Source: Comamonas koreensis (GTDB taxonomy: Bacteria > Pseudomonadota > Gammaproteobacteria > Burkholderiales > Burkholderiaceae_C). Taken from it: DNA of 64,000 nt. The notes beneath the pieces were generated by a model. It searched no databases, was not told where the DNA came from, and saw nothing but the letters and a program-made list of their open reading frames with translations. The first letter of the stretch is position 1; the number at the start of each line of letters is the position of its first letter. Where the stretch lies: NCBI RefSeq assembly GCF_014076495.1, contig NZ_CP043575.1, positions 1,178,001 through 1,242,000 of the forward strand, in the 5' to 3' direction. The position numbers and the translations under genes were made by a program. Of the stretch, positions 38,171 to 47,327 are shown in pieces.

Positions 38171-38288
38171 GGGGATGTCCTGGTGAAAATCATGGGCCAA
38201 GCCTTGAATTCTAAGTAGAGGGCGAAGGTCTGGTGGGTTAAATACCTGTTTTTTTCACAGTGCTCATTGCCTGCGTTTAAGAATTCGA

Positions 38289-38301
38289 TTTGTATATCAA
38301 A
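38289..38301. promoter_or_regulatory. Small palindrome upstream of the Bug-type gene
   Basis: TTTG-TATAT-CAAA is a short dyad resembling GntR-type operators. It lies 94 bases before the binding-protein gene in an AT-rich gap of 224 bases. The evidence is weak. Confidence 0.3.
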
Positions 38302-38394
38302 CCATCCACATAAAACATTGGACGCGAATCGTTGACAGCTGCACCATGCCAGCTAAGGACCCATAGAGGTTTCACTAAAAAAGGAGACAAAAGC

Positions 38395-39375
38395 ATGCAA
38401 CGACGCCAATGGTGGGCCACGCTGGCCCTGACCGCGATAGCCACCGTAACAAGCACTGCTTATGCCAGCACAGCGCAGGGCAACTACCCGAATGCACCGA
38501 TCACGATGATCGTGCCCTTTGCCGCAGGCAGCGGCACCGATGCGGTGGCCCGGGCGGTGGGCCAGAAGCTGGGCGAGCGCCTGCAGCAGCCGGTGATTGT
38601 GGACAACCGCGCAGGCGCCAATGCGCAGATTGCGGCCGGCCTGGTGGCGAAGGCCAAGCCCGATGGCTACACCTTGTTCATGACCACCAACACCTCGCAT
38701 TCGGCCAACCCCTGGCTGGTCAAAAGCCTGAAGTACGACCCGATCAAGGATTTCACGCCGATCGCCCGCGTGGGCGAGCTGCCGTTTGCGCTGGCGGTGC
38801 ACCCTTCCGTGCCGGCCGATTCTGTGCAGGCGCTGATCGACTACGCCAAGGCCAACCCGGGCAAACTTTCGTACGCGACACCGAACAGCACGTCGCTGGT
38901 GGCGTCCGAGACGCTGCGTTTTCTGTCCAAGACCGATATCGTCGGCGTTCCCTACAAATCCAGCCCGCAGGCGCTGACCGACCTGATGGGCAACCAGGTG
39001 CAGATGTATGTGGTGGACCTGGGCTCGGGCTGGAGCATGCTCAAGACCGACCGGGTGCGCACCCTGGCTGTGACCGCCGCCAAGGGCAGCAAGATCCTGC
39101 CCAATGTGCCGCCCATCGGCAAGACCTTGCCCGGCTTTGACATCACCTCCTGGAACGGCATTTTTGCGCCAGCGGGCACGCCCCCGGAGGTGGTCAACAA
39201 GATCAATGGCGCCTTGCAGGCCGTGCTGGCCGATGAGGCGGTGCAAAAGCAGCTCGAGCAGATCGGTTTTGAAGTCTGGCCCACGAAGACGCCGCAGGAG
39301 TTTGCGCAGTATGTGAGCGAGCAGCTGGCGTACTGGGGGCGCCTGGTCAAACAGGCCGATATCCCGGCGCAATAG
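38395..39375 (+). CDS. Bug/TctC-family periplasmic solute-binding protein
   Basis: A 326-residue secreted protein: signal peptide WWATLALTAIATVTSTAYA (cleavage near residue 24), then the Bug-family start YPNAPITMIVPFAAGSGTDAVAR, the VDNRAGANAQIAA segment and the GYTLFMTTNTSHSANPWL element. Bug proteins bind carboxylates for tripartite tricarboxylate transporters and are greatly expanded in Burkholderiales; the membrane partners are usually encoded elsewhere, as here. AAGGAG precedes the start. It heads a set with a cupin and an acyl-CoA dehydrogenase gene. Confidence 0.9.
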   Translation: MQRRQWWATLALTAIATVTSTAYASTAQGNYPNAPITMIVPFAAGSGTDAVARAVGQKLGERLQQPVIVDNRAGANAQIAAGLVAKAKPDGYTLFMTTNTSHSANPWLVKSLKYDPIKDFTPIARVGELPFALAVHPSVPADSVQALIDYAKANPGKLSYATPNSTSLVASETLRFLSKTDIVGVPYKSSPQALTDLMGNQVQMYVVDLGSGWSMLKTDRVRTLAVTAAKGSKILPNVPPIGKTLPGFDITSWNGIFAPAGTPPEVVNKINGALQAVLADEAVQKQLEQIGFEVWPTKTPQEFAQYVSEQLAYWGRLVKQADIPAQ

Positions 39376-39430
39376 GTCTGGGCTCTGCCCCCGACGTCTT
39401 TGTTAACCCTTACAGAATGACTGCTCCACG

Positions 39431-39814
39431 ATGACTTCGCGCTACCTGATCCGAGCCTCCGAGGTAGAGGCTTACAGCCCGGCCAACCATACCGGAACCA
39501 TCAACCGCCGCCTGGTGAGCCAGGCCAATGTGGGCGCCCAGCACATGGAAGTGGTGCTCGGCGAGATTGCCAAGGGCGGGGGCGCGCTGCCCCATGCCCA
39601 CCCCGGCATGGAGCAGGCCTGCTACCTGCTGGAGGGCACGGCCCATGTGGAGGTGGAGGGCGAAAGCTTTGAGATGCTGCCGGGCGATACCTGCTTTTTT
39701 CCGGCCGACAAGATGCATATCTTCCAGACCACCAGCGATACGCCGGCCAAGCTGCTGGTGATCTACAGCCCGCCTTATGGCGAGAACCCAGAGCGGGTGC
39801 GCCGGCCGGCCTGA
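39431..39814 (+). CDS. Cupin-domain protein
   Basis: A 127-residue single-domain cupin. Motif 1 is seen as GGALPHAHPGMEQACYLLEGTAHVEVEGE and motif 2 as LPGDTCFFPADKMHIFQTTSD, with histidines that can bind a metal. Such small cupins often sense or modify small acids or act with a pathway enzyme. It lies 55 bases after the binding-protein gene and 67 bases before the acyl-CoA dehydrogenase gene, so it probably shares their transcript and substrate. Confidence 0.85.
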   Translation: MTSRYLIRASEVEAYSPANHTGTINRRLVSQANVGAQHMEVVLGEIAKGGGALPHAHPGMEQACYLLEGTAHVEVEGESFEMLPGDTCFFPADKMHIFQTTSDTPAKLLVIYSPPYGENPERVRRPA

Positions 39815-39881
39815 GCGGCGATGTGACCCTGCGCCGTGCACGGCACCGCGCCACTGATTGAGTATTGAGGACCGCAACACC

Positions 39882-41045
39882 ATGGATTTCGCCCTGACCG
39901 AAGAGCAGCAACAGATCATCGATGCCATCGAGAAAGTCTGCGCGCCGTTTGATGCCGACTACTGGCATGCCCGTGACAACGATGGCGCTTTTCCTGAAGA
40001 TTTTTACCGCGCGCTGGCCGATGCCGGCTGGCTGGGCATTGCGATGCCCGAGGCCTATGGCGGGGCCGGCCTGGGCATCACCGAGGCGGCCTTGATGATG
40101 CACACGATCTCGGCCACCGGCGCGGGCCTGTCGGGCGCGTCTGCGGTGCACATGAACATCTTTGGCCTGCACCCGGTGGTGGTCTATGGCACCGAAGAAC
40201 AAAAGGCACGCATGCTGCCGCCACTGATTGCCGGCAAGGACAAGGCCTGCTTTGGCGTGACCGAGCCCAACACGGGGCTGAACACGCTCAAGCTCAAGAC
40301 CCGCGCGGTGCGCGATGGCGACCACTATGTGGTGCATGGGCAGAAGGTCTTCATCTCGACTGCGCAGCAGGCCAGCAAGATCTTGCTGCTGGCGCGCACC
40401 AAGCCGGTGGAGGAATGCAAGGGCACCGAAGGCCTGTCGCTGTTCTACACTGACTTTGACCGCAGCAAGATCGAGGTGCATGAGATCGCCAAGATGGGCC
40501 GCAAATGCGTGGACACCAACCAGCTGTTCATCGATGGGCTGCGCATCCCGGTAGAGGACCGCATTGGCGAGGAGAACCGGGGCTTTGAATACATCCTGCA
40601 TGGCATGAACCCCGAGCGCATTCTGATTGCCTGCGAAGCGATTGGCCTGGGCCGTGCGGCGCTGGGCCGCGCCACGCAGTACGCCCGCGAGCGCGAGGTG
40701 TTCAACCGCCCGATTGGGCAGAACCAGGGCATCCAGCACCCGCTGGCCGAGCGCTGGATGGAGCTGGAAGCGGCCTTTTTGCTGGCGATGAAGGCGGCCT
40801 GGCTGTATGACCGCCACCAGCCTTGCGCGGCCGAGGCCAATGCGGCCAAGTTCCTGGGGGCGGAGGCGGGCTTCAAGGCCTGCGAGACGGCCATCTTCAC
40901 CCATGGCGGCATGGGTTACGCCAAGGAGTTCCATGTCGAGCGGCTGATGCGCGAGAGCTGGATTCCGCGCCTGGCGCCGGTGAGCCCGCAACTGATTCTG
41001 TGCTTTATCGCAGAGAAGGTGCTGGGCCTGCCCAAGTCCTACTAG
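39882..41045 (+). CDS. Acyl-CoA dehydrogenase
   Basis: A 387-residue flavoenzyme. It has the helical N-terminal domain (MDFALTEEQQQIIDAIEKVCAPF), the beta-barrel signature CFGVTEPNTGLNTLKLKTRAVRDGDHYVVHGQKVFIS, and the C-terminal FAD-binding helices with GREVFNRPIG-like REREVFNRPIGQNQGIQH and THGGMGYAKEFHVERLMRES. The catalytic base of the family would lie in this last region, but I cannot place it with certainty. The ATG at 39882 with GAGG upstream is chosen over 39858. It presumably oxidises a CoA thioester of the acid imported via the Bug protein. Confidence 0.92.
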   Translation: MDFALTEEQQQIIDAIEKVCAPFDADYWHARDNDGAFPEDFYRALADAGWLGIAMPEAYGGAGLGITEAALMMHTISATGAGLSGASAVHMNIFGLHPVVVYGTEEQKARMLPPLIAGKDKACFGVTEPNTGLNTLKLKTRAVRDGDHYVVHGQKVFISTAQQASKILLLARTKPVEECKGTEGLSLFYTDFDRSKIEVHEIAKMGRKCVDTNQLFIDGLRIPVEDRIGEENRGFEYILHGMNPERILIACEAIGLGRAALGRATQYAREREVFNRPIGQNQGIQHPLAERWMELEAAFLLAMKAAWLYDRHQPCAAEANAAKFLGAEAGFKACETAIFTHGGMGYAKEFHVERLMRESWIPRLAPVSPQLILCFIAEKVLGLPKSY

Positions 41046-41125
41046 GCGGCGCCATGCGCAGTGCGCTGCCGGGCCATGCCCCTCGCCGTGCGGCCAGCCC
41101 GCACTGGCTGGGGCATGATACGCAG

Positions 41126-42028
41126 ATGAAGACCCATTTGCTGCGTTATTTTGTGGTGCTGGCCGAGGAGCTGCATTTTGGCCGCGCCGCCCAGCGCCTG
41201 GCCATTACCCAGCCTCCGCTGTCGGTGGCCATCAAATCGCTCGAAGAAGATTTGGGTGTGCGGCTGCTCGAGCGCGATGCCAAGCAGGTGCGGCTGACCG
41301 ATGCCGGCGCCGCCTTTTTGATCGAGGCGCGCCAGGTGCTCAGCCAGATACAGCGCGCAGCGGACGTGGCGCGCAATGTGGCCCAGGGGCGCCAGGGCCA
41401 GCTGGACATTGGCGTGACCGGCTCGATGATCTACCGCGACCTGCCCCATGTGATGCAGGCCTTTGCCCAGCAGCGGCCCGATATCGACATCACCTTGCAT
41501 GAGATGTCCACCACCGAGCAGCAGGCGGCCATTCTGCGCGGCCAGCTCCAAGGCGGTTTTGTCAACATCATCACGCCCGCGCCGGGGCTGGCGCTCTGGC
41601 CGCTGGCGCCCGATACCCTCGTTTGCTGCCTGCCGGAAAACCACCCCCAGGCGCAGCAAGCCAGCCTGGATTTGCGCAGCCTGGCCCATGAGCGCTTTGT
41701 GATGTTTGTGCGCGATGTCAGCCCGGCCAATTACGACAATGTGATCGCCTGCCTGCACAACGCTGGCATCCACCCGCGCACCAGCCACGCGGTGCGCCAG
41801 TGGCTGGCCGTTATTTCGCTGGTTGCCATTGGCCAGGGCGTGGCGCTGGTGCCCTCGTGCATGCAGCGGGCCGGCATGGCCGGTGTGCGCTATGTGCCGC
41901 TGCACAGCAACCATGGCCAGACGGCGCTGACCGCCGGTGCCTTTGTCTGGCACCCGCAAAGCCGCTCGGCGGCGCTGGATGCGCTGATCGAGGTGATCAA
42001 GGCGCCGAGGACAGGTGCGGCCGGCTAG
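41126..42028 (+). CDS. LysR-family transcriptional regulator
   Basis: A 300-residue LysR protein: winged helix MKTHLLRYFVVLAEELHFGRAAQRLAITQPPLSVAIKSLEEDLGVRLLER at residues 1-50, then the effector lobes. The helix-turn-helix is of the BenM/CatM-like branch that often controls aromatic or carboxylate catabolism. ATG 41054 is an alternative start but adds a Pro/Arg-rich run unlike the family. It follows the acyl-CoA dehydrogenase gene on the same strand and may regulate the Bug-cupin-ACAD set. Its stop codon TAG is the end of the first unit of a 14-bp repeat. Confidence 0.9.
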   Translation: MKTHLLRYFVVLAEELHFGRAAQRLAITQPPLSVAIKSLEEDLGVRLLERDAKQVRLTDAGAAFLIEARQVLSQIQRAADVARNVAQGRQGQLDIGVTGSMIYRDLPHVMQAFAQQRPDIDITLHEMSTTEQQAAILRGQLQGGFVNIITPAPGLALWPLAPDTLVCCLPENHPQAQQASLDLRSLAHERFVMFVRDVSPANYDNVIACLHNAGIHPRTSHAVRQWLAVISLVAIGQGVALVPSCMQRAGMAGVRYVPLHSNHGQTALTAGAFVWHPQSRSAALDALIEVIKAPRTGAAG

Positions 42029-42140
42029 GTGCGGCCGGCTAGGTGCAGCCGGCTAGGTACGGCCAGCTAGGCGCCCCCGGCTAGGCGCCCCCGGCTAGGC
42101 GCCCCCGGCTAGGCACGGCCAGCTGGGCGCCCCCAACTAG
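42015..42140. repeat. Nine tandem 14-bp units at convergent gene ends
   Basis: Units of 14 bases run head to tail from 42015 to 42140. Units 1-2 are GTGCGGCCGGCTAG, unit 3 has one change, unit 4 two, units 5-7 are identical GCGCCCCCGGCTAG, units 8-9 are diverged. Eight of the nine end in CTAG. The first unit contains the LysR stop codon and the last contains the stop codon of the converging permease gene. Between them no gene is present. It could form a series of weak hairpins, bind a protein, or be a simple slippage product. Confidence 0.95.
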
Positions 42141-42889
42141 GCTTTCAAGAAAAACAGCACCGCCATCACCAAACCCGTCAGCACAATGCCGGCACGCAAC
42201 CACTGCGGCGCAATCTTGCGCGCCACCCGGGCGCCCAGGTAGCCGCCCAAGGTGGCAGCGACCATCATCAGCAAGGCGGGCTGCCACTGCACGACGCCGC
42301 CAGCGGCATAGATGGCGACGGCAATGGCGGTCAGCAGTGCGGAGACCAGGTTCTTGGTGCCATTCATCGCATGCAGGTTGGTCTGGCCCAGCAAGCCCAG
42401 CAGTGCGAGCAGCAAGATGCCCAGGCCGCCATTGAAGTAGCCGCCATAAACAGAAACCGCCAGCATGCCCAGCGCGGCCTTGCCGCGTGAGGGCGTGGCG
42501 CCGTGCTGCGCGCCCATGGCCCACTGGCGCAGCTGCGGGCCAAAGGCAAACATGGCAGTCGCTGCCAGCAGCAGCCAGGGCACGATCTTGCGGAAGGCCG
42601 CCTCGGGCGTGACCAGCAGCAGGGCAGCCCCCGCTGCGCCGCCGACGAGCGCGAGCAGCATCACCGCCTTCATCGACAGGCCGGGCGGGGCCTGCATATC
42701 GTCCTTGAAACCCCAGGCGCCAGCCGCATAGCCCGGCAGCAGCGCGACCGTGCCGGTGGCATTGGCAACGACCGGCGGCACACCGGTAAACACCAGCGCA
42801 GGCAGGGTCAGAAAGCTGCCGCCTCCGGCGACGGCATTGAGCGCGCCGGCCACCAGGGCAGCGGCCAGCAAGATGGCGGTGTCGAGCAT
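42137..42889 (-). CDS. TSUP-family (TauE/SafE) membrane permease
   Basis: Inner-membrane protein of 250 residues with seven or eight hydrophobic segments. It has the two TauE/SafE half-repeats, each starting with an N-A-x-A-G-G-G type motif (NAVAGGGSFLTLPALVFTGVPPVVANATG near residue 18 and VYGGYFNGGLGILLLALLGL near 142, then NGTKNLVS). The family exports or imports sulphur-containing or organic acids such as sulphite or sulphoacetate; the substrate cannot be told here. AGGAGGAG before the start is strong. Its stop codon lies in the last unit of the 14-bp repeat shared with the converging LysR gene. Confidence 0.9.
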   Translation of the reverse strand: MLDTAILLAAALVAGALNAVAGGGSFLTLPALVFTGVPPVVANATGTVALLPGYAAGAWGFKDDMQAPPGLSMKAVMLLALVGGAAGAALLLVTPEAAFRKIVPWLLLAATAMFAFGPQLRQWAMGAQHGATPSRGKAALGMLAVSVYGGYFNGGLGILLLALLGLLGQTNLHAMNGTKNLVSALLTAIAVAIYAAGGVVQWQPALLMMVAATLGGYLGARVARKIAPQWLRAGIVLTGLVMAVLFFLKA

Positions 42890-43057
42890 GTCTCCTCCTG
42901 TTATGCGCCGGCGGTTGCGGGGTGCCGCAGCCAGCACGGCCTTTATGAGAAGGATTCTAGGTAGTAATGGCGCAAAGAAGCGGCTCGATTAGTCGCTCAA
43001 AAGTCATCATTGCCTTGAGGCGGGCGCGCCCAATGGGCGGGCTGCGGGCCCCGTGCC

Positions 43058-43516
43058 TTACTTCTGGTATGGGTCGGCAAAGCCCAGCTCTTGCAGGATG
43101 GCCGTCTCGTAGGCTTCCATCTCCTGGGCATCCTGCTCGCTGGTTTCATGGTCCCAGCCCTGGGCGTGCAAAGTGCCATGCACCAGCAGGTGGGCATAGT
43201 GCTCCTGCAGCGACTTGTTCTGCTCCTGGGCTTCACGCGCCACCACGGGCGCGCACAGCACCAGGTCGGCCAGCACGGTGGGCTCCTGCTGGTAGTCAAA
43301 GGTCAGCACATTGGTGGCGTAGTCCTTGTGCCGGTACTCGCGGTTGAGTGCCTGGCCTTCTTCGGTATCGACAATGCGCACGGTGATTTCGGCGTCATCG
43401 GCCAGCGCGTGGCGAATCCAGCGCGTCACCTGGCTGCGGGGCAGGGCGGCACGGTGCTCGGCCACGCCGTCAAAACGGGCAAATTGCAGCGAGAGCGTGA
43501 GTTGGTTCAATGCCAT
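43058..43516 (-). CDS. ybeY: Endoribonuclease YbeY (rRNA maturation factor)
   Basis: A 152-residue metalloprotein with the diagnostic [16 protein letters not shown] motif (H-x3-H-x5-H type) near residues 110-123 that binds zinc. It is needed for 16S rRNA 3'-end maturation and ribosome quality control. The preceding gene on the same strand is phoH/ybeZ, the usual partner, 48 bases away. Length and order match other beta-proteobacteria. Confidence 0.95.
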   Translation of the reverse strand: MALNQLTLSLQFARFDGVAEHRAALPRSQVTRWIRHALADDAEITVRIVDTEEGQALNREYRHKDYATNVLTFDYQQEPTVLADLVLCAPVVAREAQEQNKSLQEHYAHLLVHGTLHAQGWDHETSEQDAQEMEAYETAILQELGFADPYQK

Positions 43517-43564
43517 ATGGTTTTTATCGGCGGGGTGGCACAGGTGGGGGTGTGCGGGCGGGGC

Positions 43565-44512
43565 TCAGTCTTCGCGCGCGGGGCGGCGCTGCTTGTCGTA
43601 AGCGTCAACAATGCGCGCCACCAGCGGGTGGCGCACCACATCGGCGCTGGTAAAGCGGTTGACCGCAATGCCCTTGACGCGCTTGAGCACGCGCTCGGCG
43701 TCGATCAGGCCGCTCAGCTGGCCCTTGGGCAGGTCGATCTGGCTCACGTCGCCGGTCACCACGGCCTTGGCGCCAAAACCGATGCGGGTGAGGAACATCT
43801 TCATCTGCTCAGGCGTGGTGTTCTGGGCTTCGTCGAGGATGATGAAGGCGTTGTTGAGCGTGCGGCCGCGCATGAAGGCCAGTGGCGCGATCTCGATGGC
43901 ATTGCGCTCAAAGGCCTTTTGCACCTTGTCGTAGCCCATCAGGTCGTAGAGTGCGTCGTAGAGCGGGCGCAGATAGGGGTCGACCTTTTGCGACAGATCG
44001 CCGGGCAGAAAGCCCAGGCGTTCGCCGGCTTCGACCGCCGGGCGGGTCAGCACAATGCGCTGCACCTGGCTGCGCTCGAGCGCATCGACGGCGCAGGCCA
44101 CGGCCAGGTAGGTCTTGCCGGTGCCGGCCGGGCCAATGCCAAAGGTGATGTCGTGCGCGGCGATGTTCTCCAGGTAGCCGGCCTGGTTGGGCGTGCGCGC
44201 GCGCAGGTCGGCGCGGCGCGTGTTCAGCACGATGGCGTCCTCGGGCGCGGCCATCAGCTCGCTGTCGCCGGCCATCATCAGCTGGATCTGGTCTTCGCTG
44301 ATGGGCGTATCGGCCATCTCGTACAGCGCCTCGAGCAGCTCCAGCGCGTCGTTGGCCACGGCCTTGGGGCCGTCGATCTTGAACTGTTCGTGGCGGTGGG
44401 CAATCTTGACGCCCAGATGGTTCTCGATCTGGCGCAGATGCGCGTCGGCCGGTCCGCACAAATTGGCAATGCGGTTGTTGTTGTGGGGCGTAAAGGTGTG
44501 GCGCAGGATCAC
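43565..44512 (-). CDS. ybeZ: PhoH-family ATPase (YbeZ)
   Basis: A 315-residue cytoplasmic P-loop protein. The PhoH core shows GPAGTGKTYLAVACAVDAL (Walker A) near 130, the PAVEAGERLGFLPGDLSQKVDPYLRPLYDAL signature and Walker B FIILDEAQNTTPEQMK with the GDVSQIDLP sensor. A GTG at 44512 giving VILRHTFTPHNNNRIANLCG is preferred because this is where the recognisable protein begins; an ATG at 44584 would add an unlikely Cys/Ala-rich stretch. It is followed by ybeY and diverges from ruvA. It is thought to act with YbeY in rRNA processing. Confidence 0.9.
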   Translation of the reverse strand: MILRHTFTPHNNNRIANLCGPADAHLRQIENHLGVKIAHRHEQFKIDGPKAVANDALELLEALYEMADTPISEDQIQLMMAGDSELMAAPEDAIVLNTRRADLRARTPNQAGYLENIAAHDITFGIGPAGTGKTYLAVACAVDALERSQVQRIVLTRPAVEAGERLGFLPGDLSQKVDPYLRPLYDALYDLMGYDKVQKAFERNAIEIAPLAFMRGRTLNNAFIILDEAQNTTPEQMKMFLTRIGFGAKAVVTGDVSQIDLPKGQLSGLIDAERVLKRVKGIAVNRFTSADVVRHPLVARIVDAYDKQRRPARED

Positions 44513-44603
44513 GCGGTAAATTCCAGTGAAAAATTCAGTATGCTTGCAGGCGGCAAGCGACGCACACAGGGCGGCCGCACACAAGCTACAAGGAAAGATA
44601 CAA

Positions 44604-45176
44604 ATGATAGGCCGATTGAGCGGAACCCTGGTGGAAAAGAACCCACCCGAAGTACTGGTGGATTGCTATGGTGTGGGCTATGAGGTGCAGGTGCCCATGA
44701 GCACCTTCTACAACCTGCCTGCCGTGGGCGACACCATCACGCTGCTGACGCAGTTTATCGTGCGGGAGGATGCGCAGCTGCTGTACGGGTTTGGCACGGC
44801 CGAAGAGCGCCAGACTTTCCGCGAGCTGATCAAGATCACCGGCGTGGGCCCGCGTACGGCGCTGTCCATCCTGAGCGGCATGGGCGTGAGCGATCTGGCG
44901 CAGGCCGTGTCCTTGCAGGAGGCAGGGCGCCTGGTGAAGGTGCCGGGCATCGGCAAGAAGACCGCCGAGCGCCTGCTGCTGGAGCTCAAAGGCAAGCTGG
45001 GCGCAGACATGGGTGCCAGAACCGCTGCCACCAGCGATGCCCAGGTCGACATTTTGCAAGCGCTGGTGGCCCTGGGTTACAGCGACAAGGACGCAGCTGC
45101 CGCTCTGAAACTGTTACCTGCCGACATCAGCGTAACCGACGGTATCAAGCAGGCGCTGAAAGCGCTGGCAAAATAG
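44604..45176 (+). CDS. ruvA: Holliday junction DNA helicase subunit RuvA
   Basis: A 190-residue subunit: the OB-fold domain begins [34 protein letters not shown], two helix-hairpin-helix motifs follow ([20 protein letters not shown] and [24 protein letters not shown]), and the RuvB-binding domain III is at about 145-190. RuvA tetramers hold the four-way junction while RuvB drives branch migration. AAGGA lies nine bases upstream. Its usual partner ruvB lies 5.8 kb downstream, beyond three protease-like genes, which is unusual. ruvC is not in this window. Confidence 0.97.
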   Translation: MIGRLSGTLVEKNPPEVLVDCYGVGYEVQVPMSTFYNLPAVGDTITLLTQFIVREDAQLLYGFGTAEERQTFRELIKITGVGPRTALSILSGMGVSDLAQAVSLQEAGRLVKVPGIGKKTAERLLLELKGKLGADMGARTAATSDAQVDILQALVALGYSDKDAAAALKLLPADISVTDGIKQALKALAK

Positions 45177-45252
45177 CCCGCGCAGAGGCGGCCGGGCAGC
45201 AGCCCGACCGGGTATCACCATCTATACCAACCAACACGGAGTGGACGAATCC

Positions 45253-46725
45253 ATGAAATATCCCAAGTATGCAGTGCCCGGTCTGTTGTGGACCACCGGC
45301 GTGGCTGCGGCCCTGGCTTTGGCGGGCTGCGGCGGCGGCTCAGGTTCCGACGACGACAACGGCAATGTGACCCAGCCCACGGCCTATGTGCTGGACTCGG
45401 TCGTGCTGCCCGCCTCGGCCATCAAATCGGCCGCAGTGGCGCCTGTGTCCTTGGGCGCTGCGGTGCAGACCCGCTTTGTCGTGCTGCCCGAGCTGGAGGC
45501 GGAAAAGACCGTGGACAGCGACAACAGCCCGGCCCAGCAGATTGGCACGCAGCGCGCGGTGGCGGCCACCAGCACGGTGGGGCAGACGCAGGCGGCGCTG
45601 CAGTGGAGCACGCTGGCCAATGGCCAGCAGGTCGCGGCCATCAACATCCAATCGACCGGCGCCTATGGCTTGCGTGCTGGCGTGCTGGTGGACAGCCTGC
45701 CCGATGGCGCGCAGCTACGCGTCTACAGCCAGGAGCACCCCAATGCGATCGTCGAGCGCAGCGGTGCTGAGGTGAATGCGCTGCTGGCGCAAAACCGCAA
45801 GGCGGGTGAGACCGGTGCGGCCGCCAACACCTGGTGGACGCCCGATGTAGGCGCAGGCGACACCACGCTCGAAGTGGTGCTGCCAGCCGGCACCGGCGCC
45901 GATGCCCTGCGCATCTCGATCCCTGTGGTCTCGCACATCTACCAGAACCTGTCGCTGCCCACCGAGGTCGAGCTGGCAGACGCGGCCAAGGCCGACACTT
46001 CGGCTTCCTGCAACCTGGATGCCACCTGCACCAACAACTACCAAACCGAGCGCAATGCGGTGGCGCGCATGGTGTTCACCCGCTCGGACGGCAAGTCCTA
46101 CCTGTGTACCGGCACCTTGCTGAACAACACCAAGGGTGACTTTGCACCGTACTTCCTGACGGGCAACCACTGCATCTCGACCCAGTCCTCGGCCTCGTCG
46201 ATGCAGACGTCCTGGTTCTACCGCTCGAGCAGCTGCAACTCCGGCGTACCTGGCGCCAATGCTGCACTGCGCAGTGCCGGCGCGACCTTGCTCTACGCCA
46301 CCAGCAACACCGATTCGGCGCTGCTCAAGCTCAACGAAATGCCTCCTGTGGGCGTGACCTTGGCAGGCTGGGATGCGCGCACCGCCGGCCAAGTGGGCGA
46401 TGCGGTCTATGGCCTGCACCACCCTGGCGGCAACCTGCTCAAGTACAGCGTGGGCGCGGTCGTGGGCTATATGAACTGCACCGCAGGCAGTGGCACTTCC
46501 ATCACCTGCAGCACCGGTGACTCGAACAGCGGCTTCTACAGCGTGCGTTGGAGCCAAGGCACGACCGAAGGCGGCAGCAGCGGCTCGTCGCTGTTCCGCA
46601 ATGGCCGCGTGGTCGGCAACCTCTACGGCGGCGGCGCCAGCTGCCTGGCGCCCAATGCGTCCGACTACTACGGCCGTTTTGACAAGGTGTTCAGCGACCG
46701 CATCTGGAGCTGGCTGGCCAGCTGA
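45253..46725 (+). CDS. Trypsin-like serine protease, lipoprotein (lysyl-endopeptidase type), copy 1
   Basis: A 490-residue predicted lipoprotein: signal peptide with lipobox LALAGC (cysteine near residue 24), a Ser/Gly/Asp linker, an N-terminal beta-rich domain (about 45-245), then a chymotrypsin-fold domain. The catalytic triad is visible as H306 in GNHC, D354 in NTDSALL and S443 in EGGSSGSSLF; cysteine pairs surround it as in Achromobacter protease I. It is the first of three neighbouring homologues between ruvA and ruvB. GGAG 11 bases upstream and the start MKYPKYAVPGLLWTTG are shared with copy 2. Confidence 0.85.
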   Translation: MKYPKYAVPGLLWTTGVAAALALAGCGGGSGSDDDNGNVTQPTAYVLDSVVLPASAIKSAAVAPVSLGAAVQTRFVVLPELEAEKTVDSDNSPAQQIGTQRAVAATSTVGQTQAALQWSTLANGQQVAAINIQSTGAYGLRAGVLVDSLPDGAQLRVYSQEHPNAIVERSGAEVNALLAQNRKAGETGAAANTWWTPDVGAGDTTLEVVLPAGTGADALRISIPVVSHIYQNLSLPTEVELADAAKADTSASCNLDATCTNNYQTERNAVARMVFTRSDGKSYLCTGTLLNNTKGDFAPYFLTGNHCISTQSSASSMQTSWFYRSSSCNSGVPGANAALRSAGATLLYATSNTDSALLKLNEMPPVGVTLAGWDARTAGQVGDAVYGLHHPGGNLLKYSVGAVVGYMNCTAGSGTSITCSTGDSNSGFYSVRWSQGTTEGGSSGSSLFRNGRVVGNLYGGGASCLAPNASDYYGRFDKVFSDRIWSWLAS

Positions 46726-47327
46726 CCTGTGCACCGCTGATTGCGGCTTTTGTGCCGCAGTCCTTCCAGCGCTGACAAACCTGCCCGTCAAACGGCAGGT
46801 TTTTTTACGTCTGGGGGAGTGGGTTCCGGCCACCGCCCTGCTGCAGTGCTGGGTCATCGCTCTGATACCGGAAAGTGTCCCGATGTCTGGAATTCATAAA
46901 TACCAACGCAGGTTCACTTTGTATTCTCGGTATGCGATGTTCTGCTGAGGAAACCTGAGCTGCTGCACGATAGCGGATTTGTAAATTGCCGGCTTTTATA
47001 AAAGGATTTTAATAACACCACTCACTTTGTCAGAAAGCGAGTAAATATAGGCATTCTTTGGCTTGCTGTGCAAAATGAATGGGGTCTGGATTTTATTAAT
47101 ATCTAATGAAAGAAATAATAAATAAAATTAGTGGATGAGTTTCTTTTTGTGGGCATCTGGCGTAGAGGGTGTGGGAGAGATTCATCGCATTCTCGATGTT
47201 ACCGGTCGATATGTGCTTTACTTTTGCAGGTGGCTGCTCACTTGATTATCTTCAAAATAAAAATGCAAACCGCAATTTGGTGATTTGCAGGCTTTTAAAT
47301 AGCATTTTGACTTGGAGTGAATCCATC
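46726..47327 (+). other. Non-coding gap, AT-rich, with a terminator
   Basis: About 600 bases without a credible gene. It holds the copy-1 terminator at 46778-46806 and, from about 46900, a strongly AT-rich stretch unlike its surroundings, probably the promoter area of protease copy 2 or the edge of an acquired or duplicated segment. I see no mobile-element ends. Confidence 0.6.
46778..46806 (+). terminator. Rho-independent terminator after protease copy 1
   Basis: AACCTGCC (46778-46785) pairs with GGCAGGTT (46794-46801), followed by Ts to 46806. A smaller GCGGC/GCCGC hairpin precedes it. Confidence 0.9.

Noticed and set aside
42015..42140. CRISPR array
   Set aside because: Units are only 14 bases and directly abut with no spacers; it is a plain tandem repeat.
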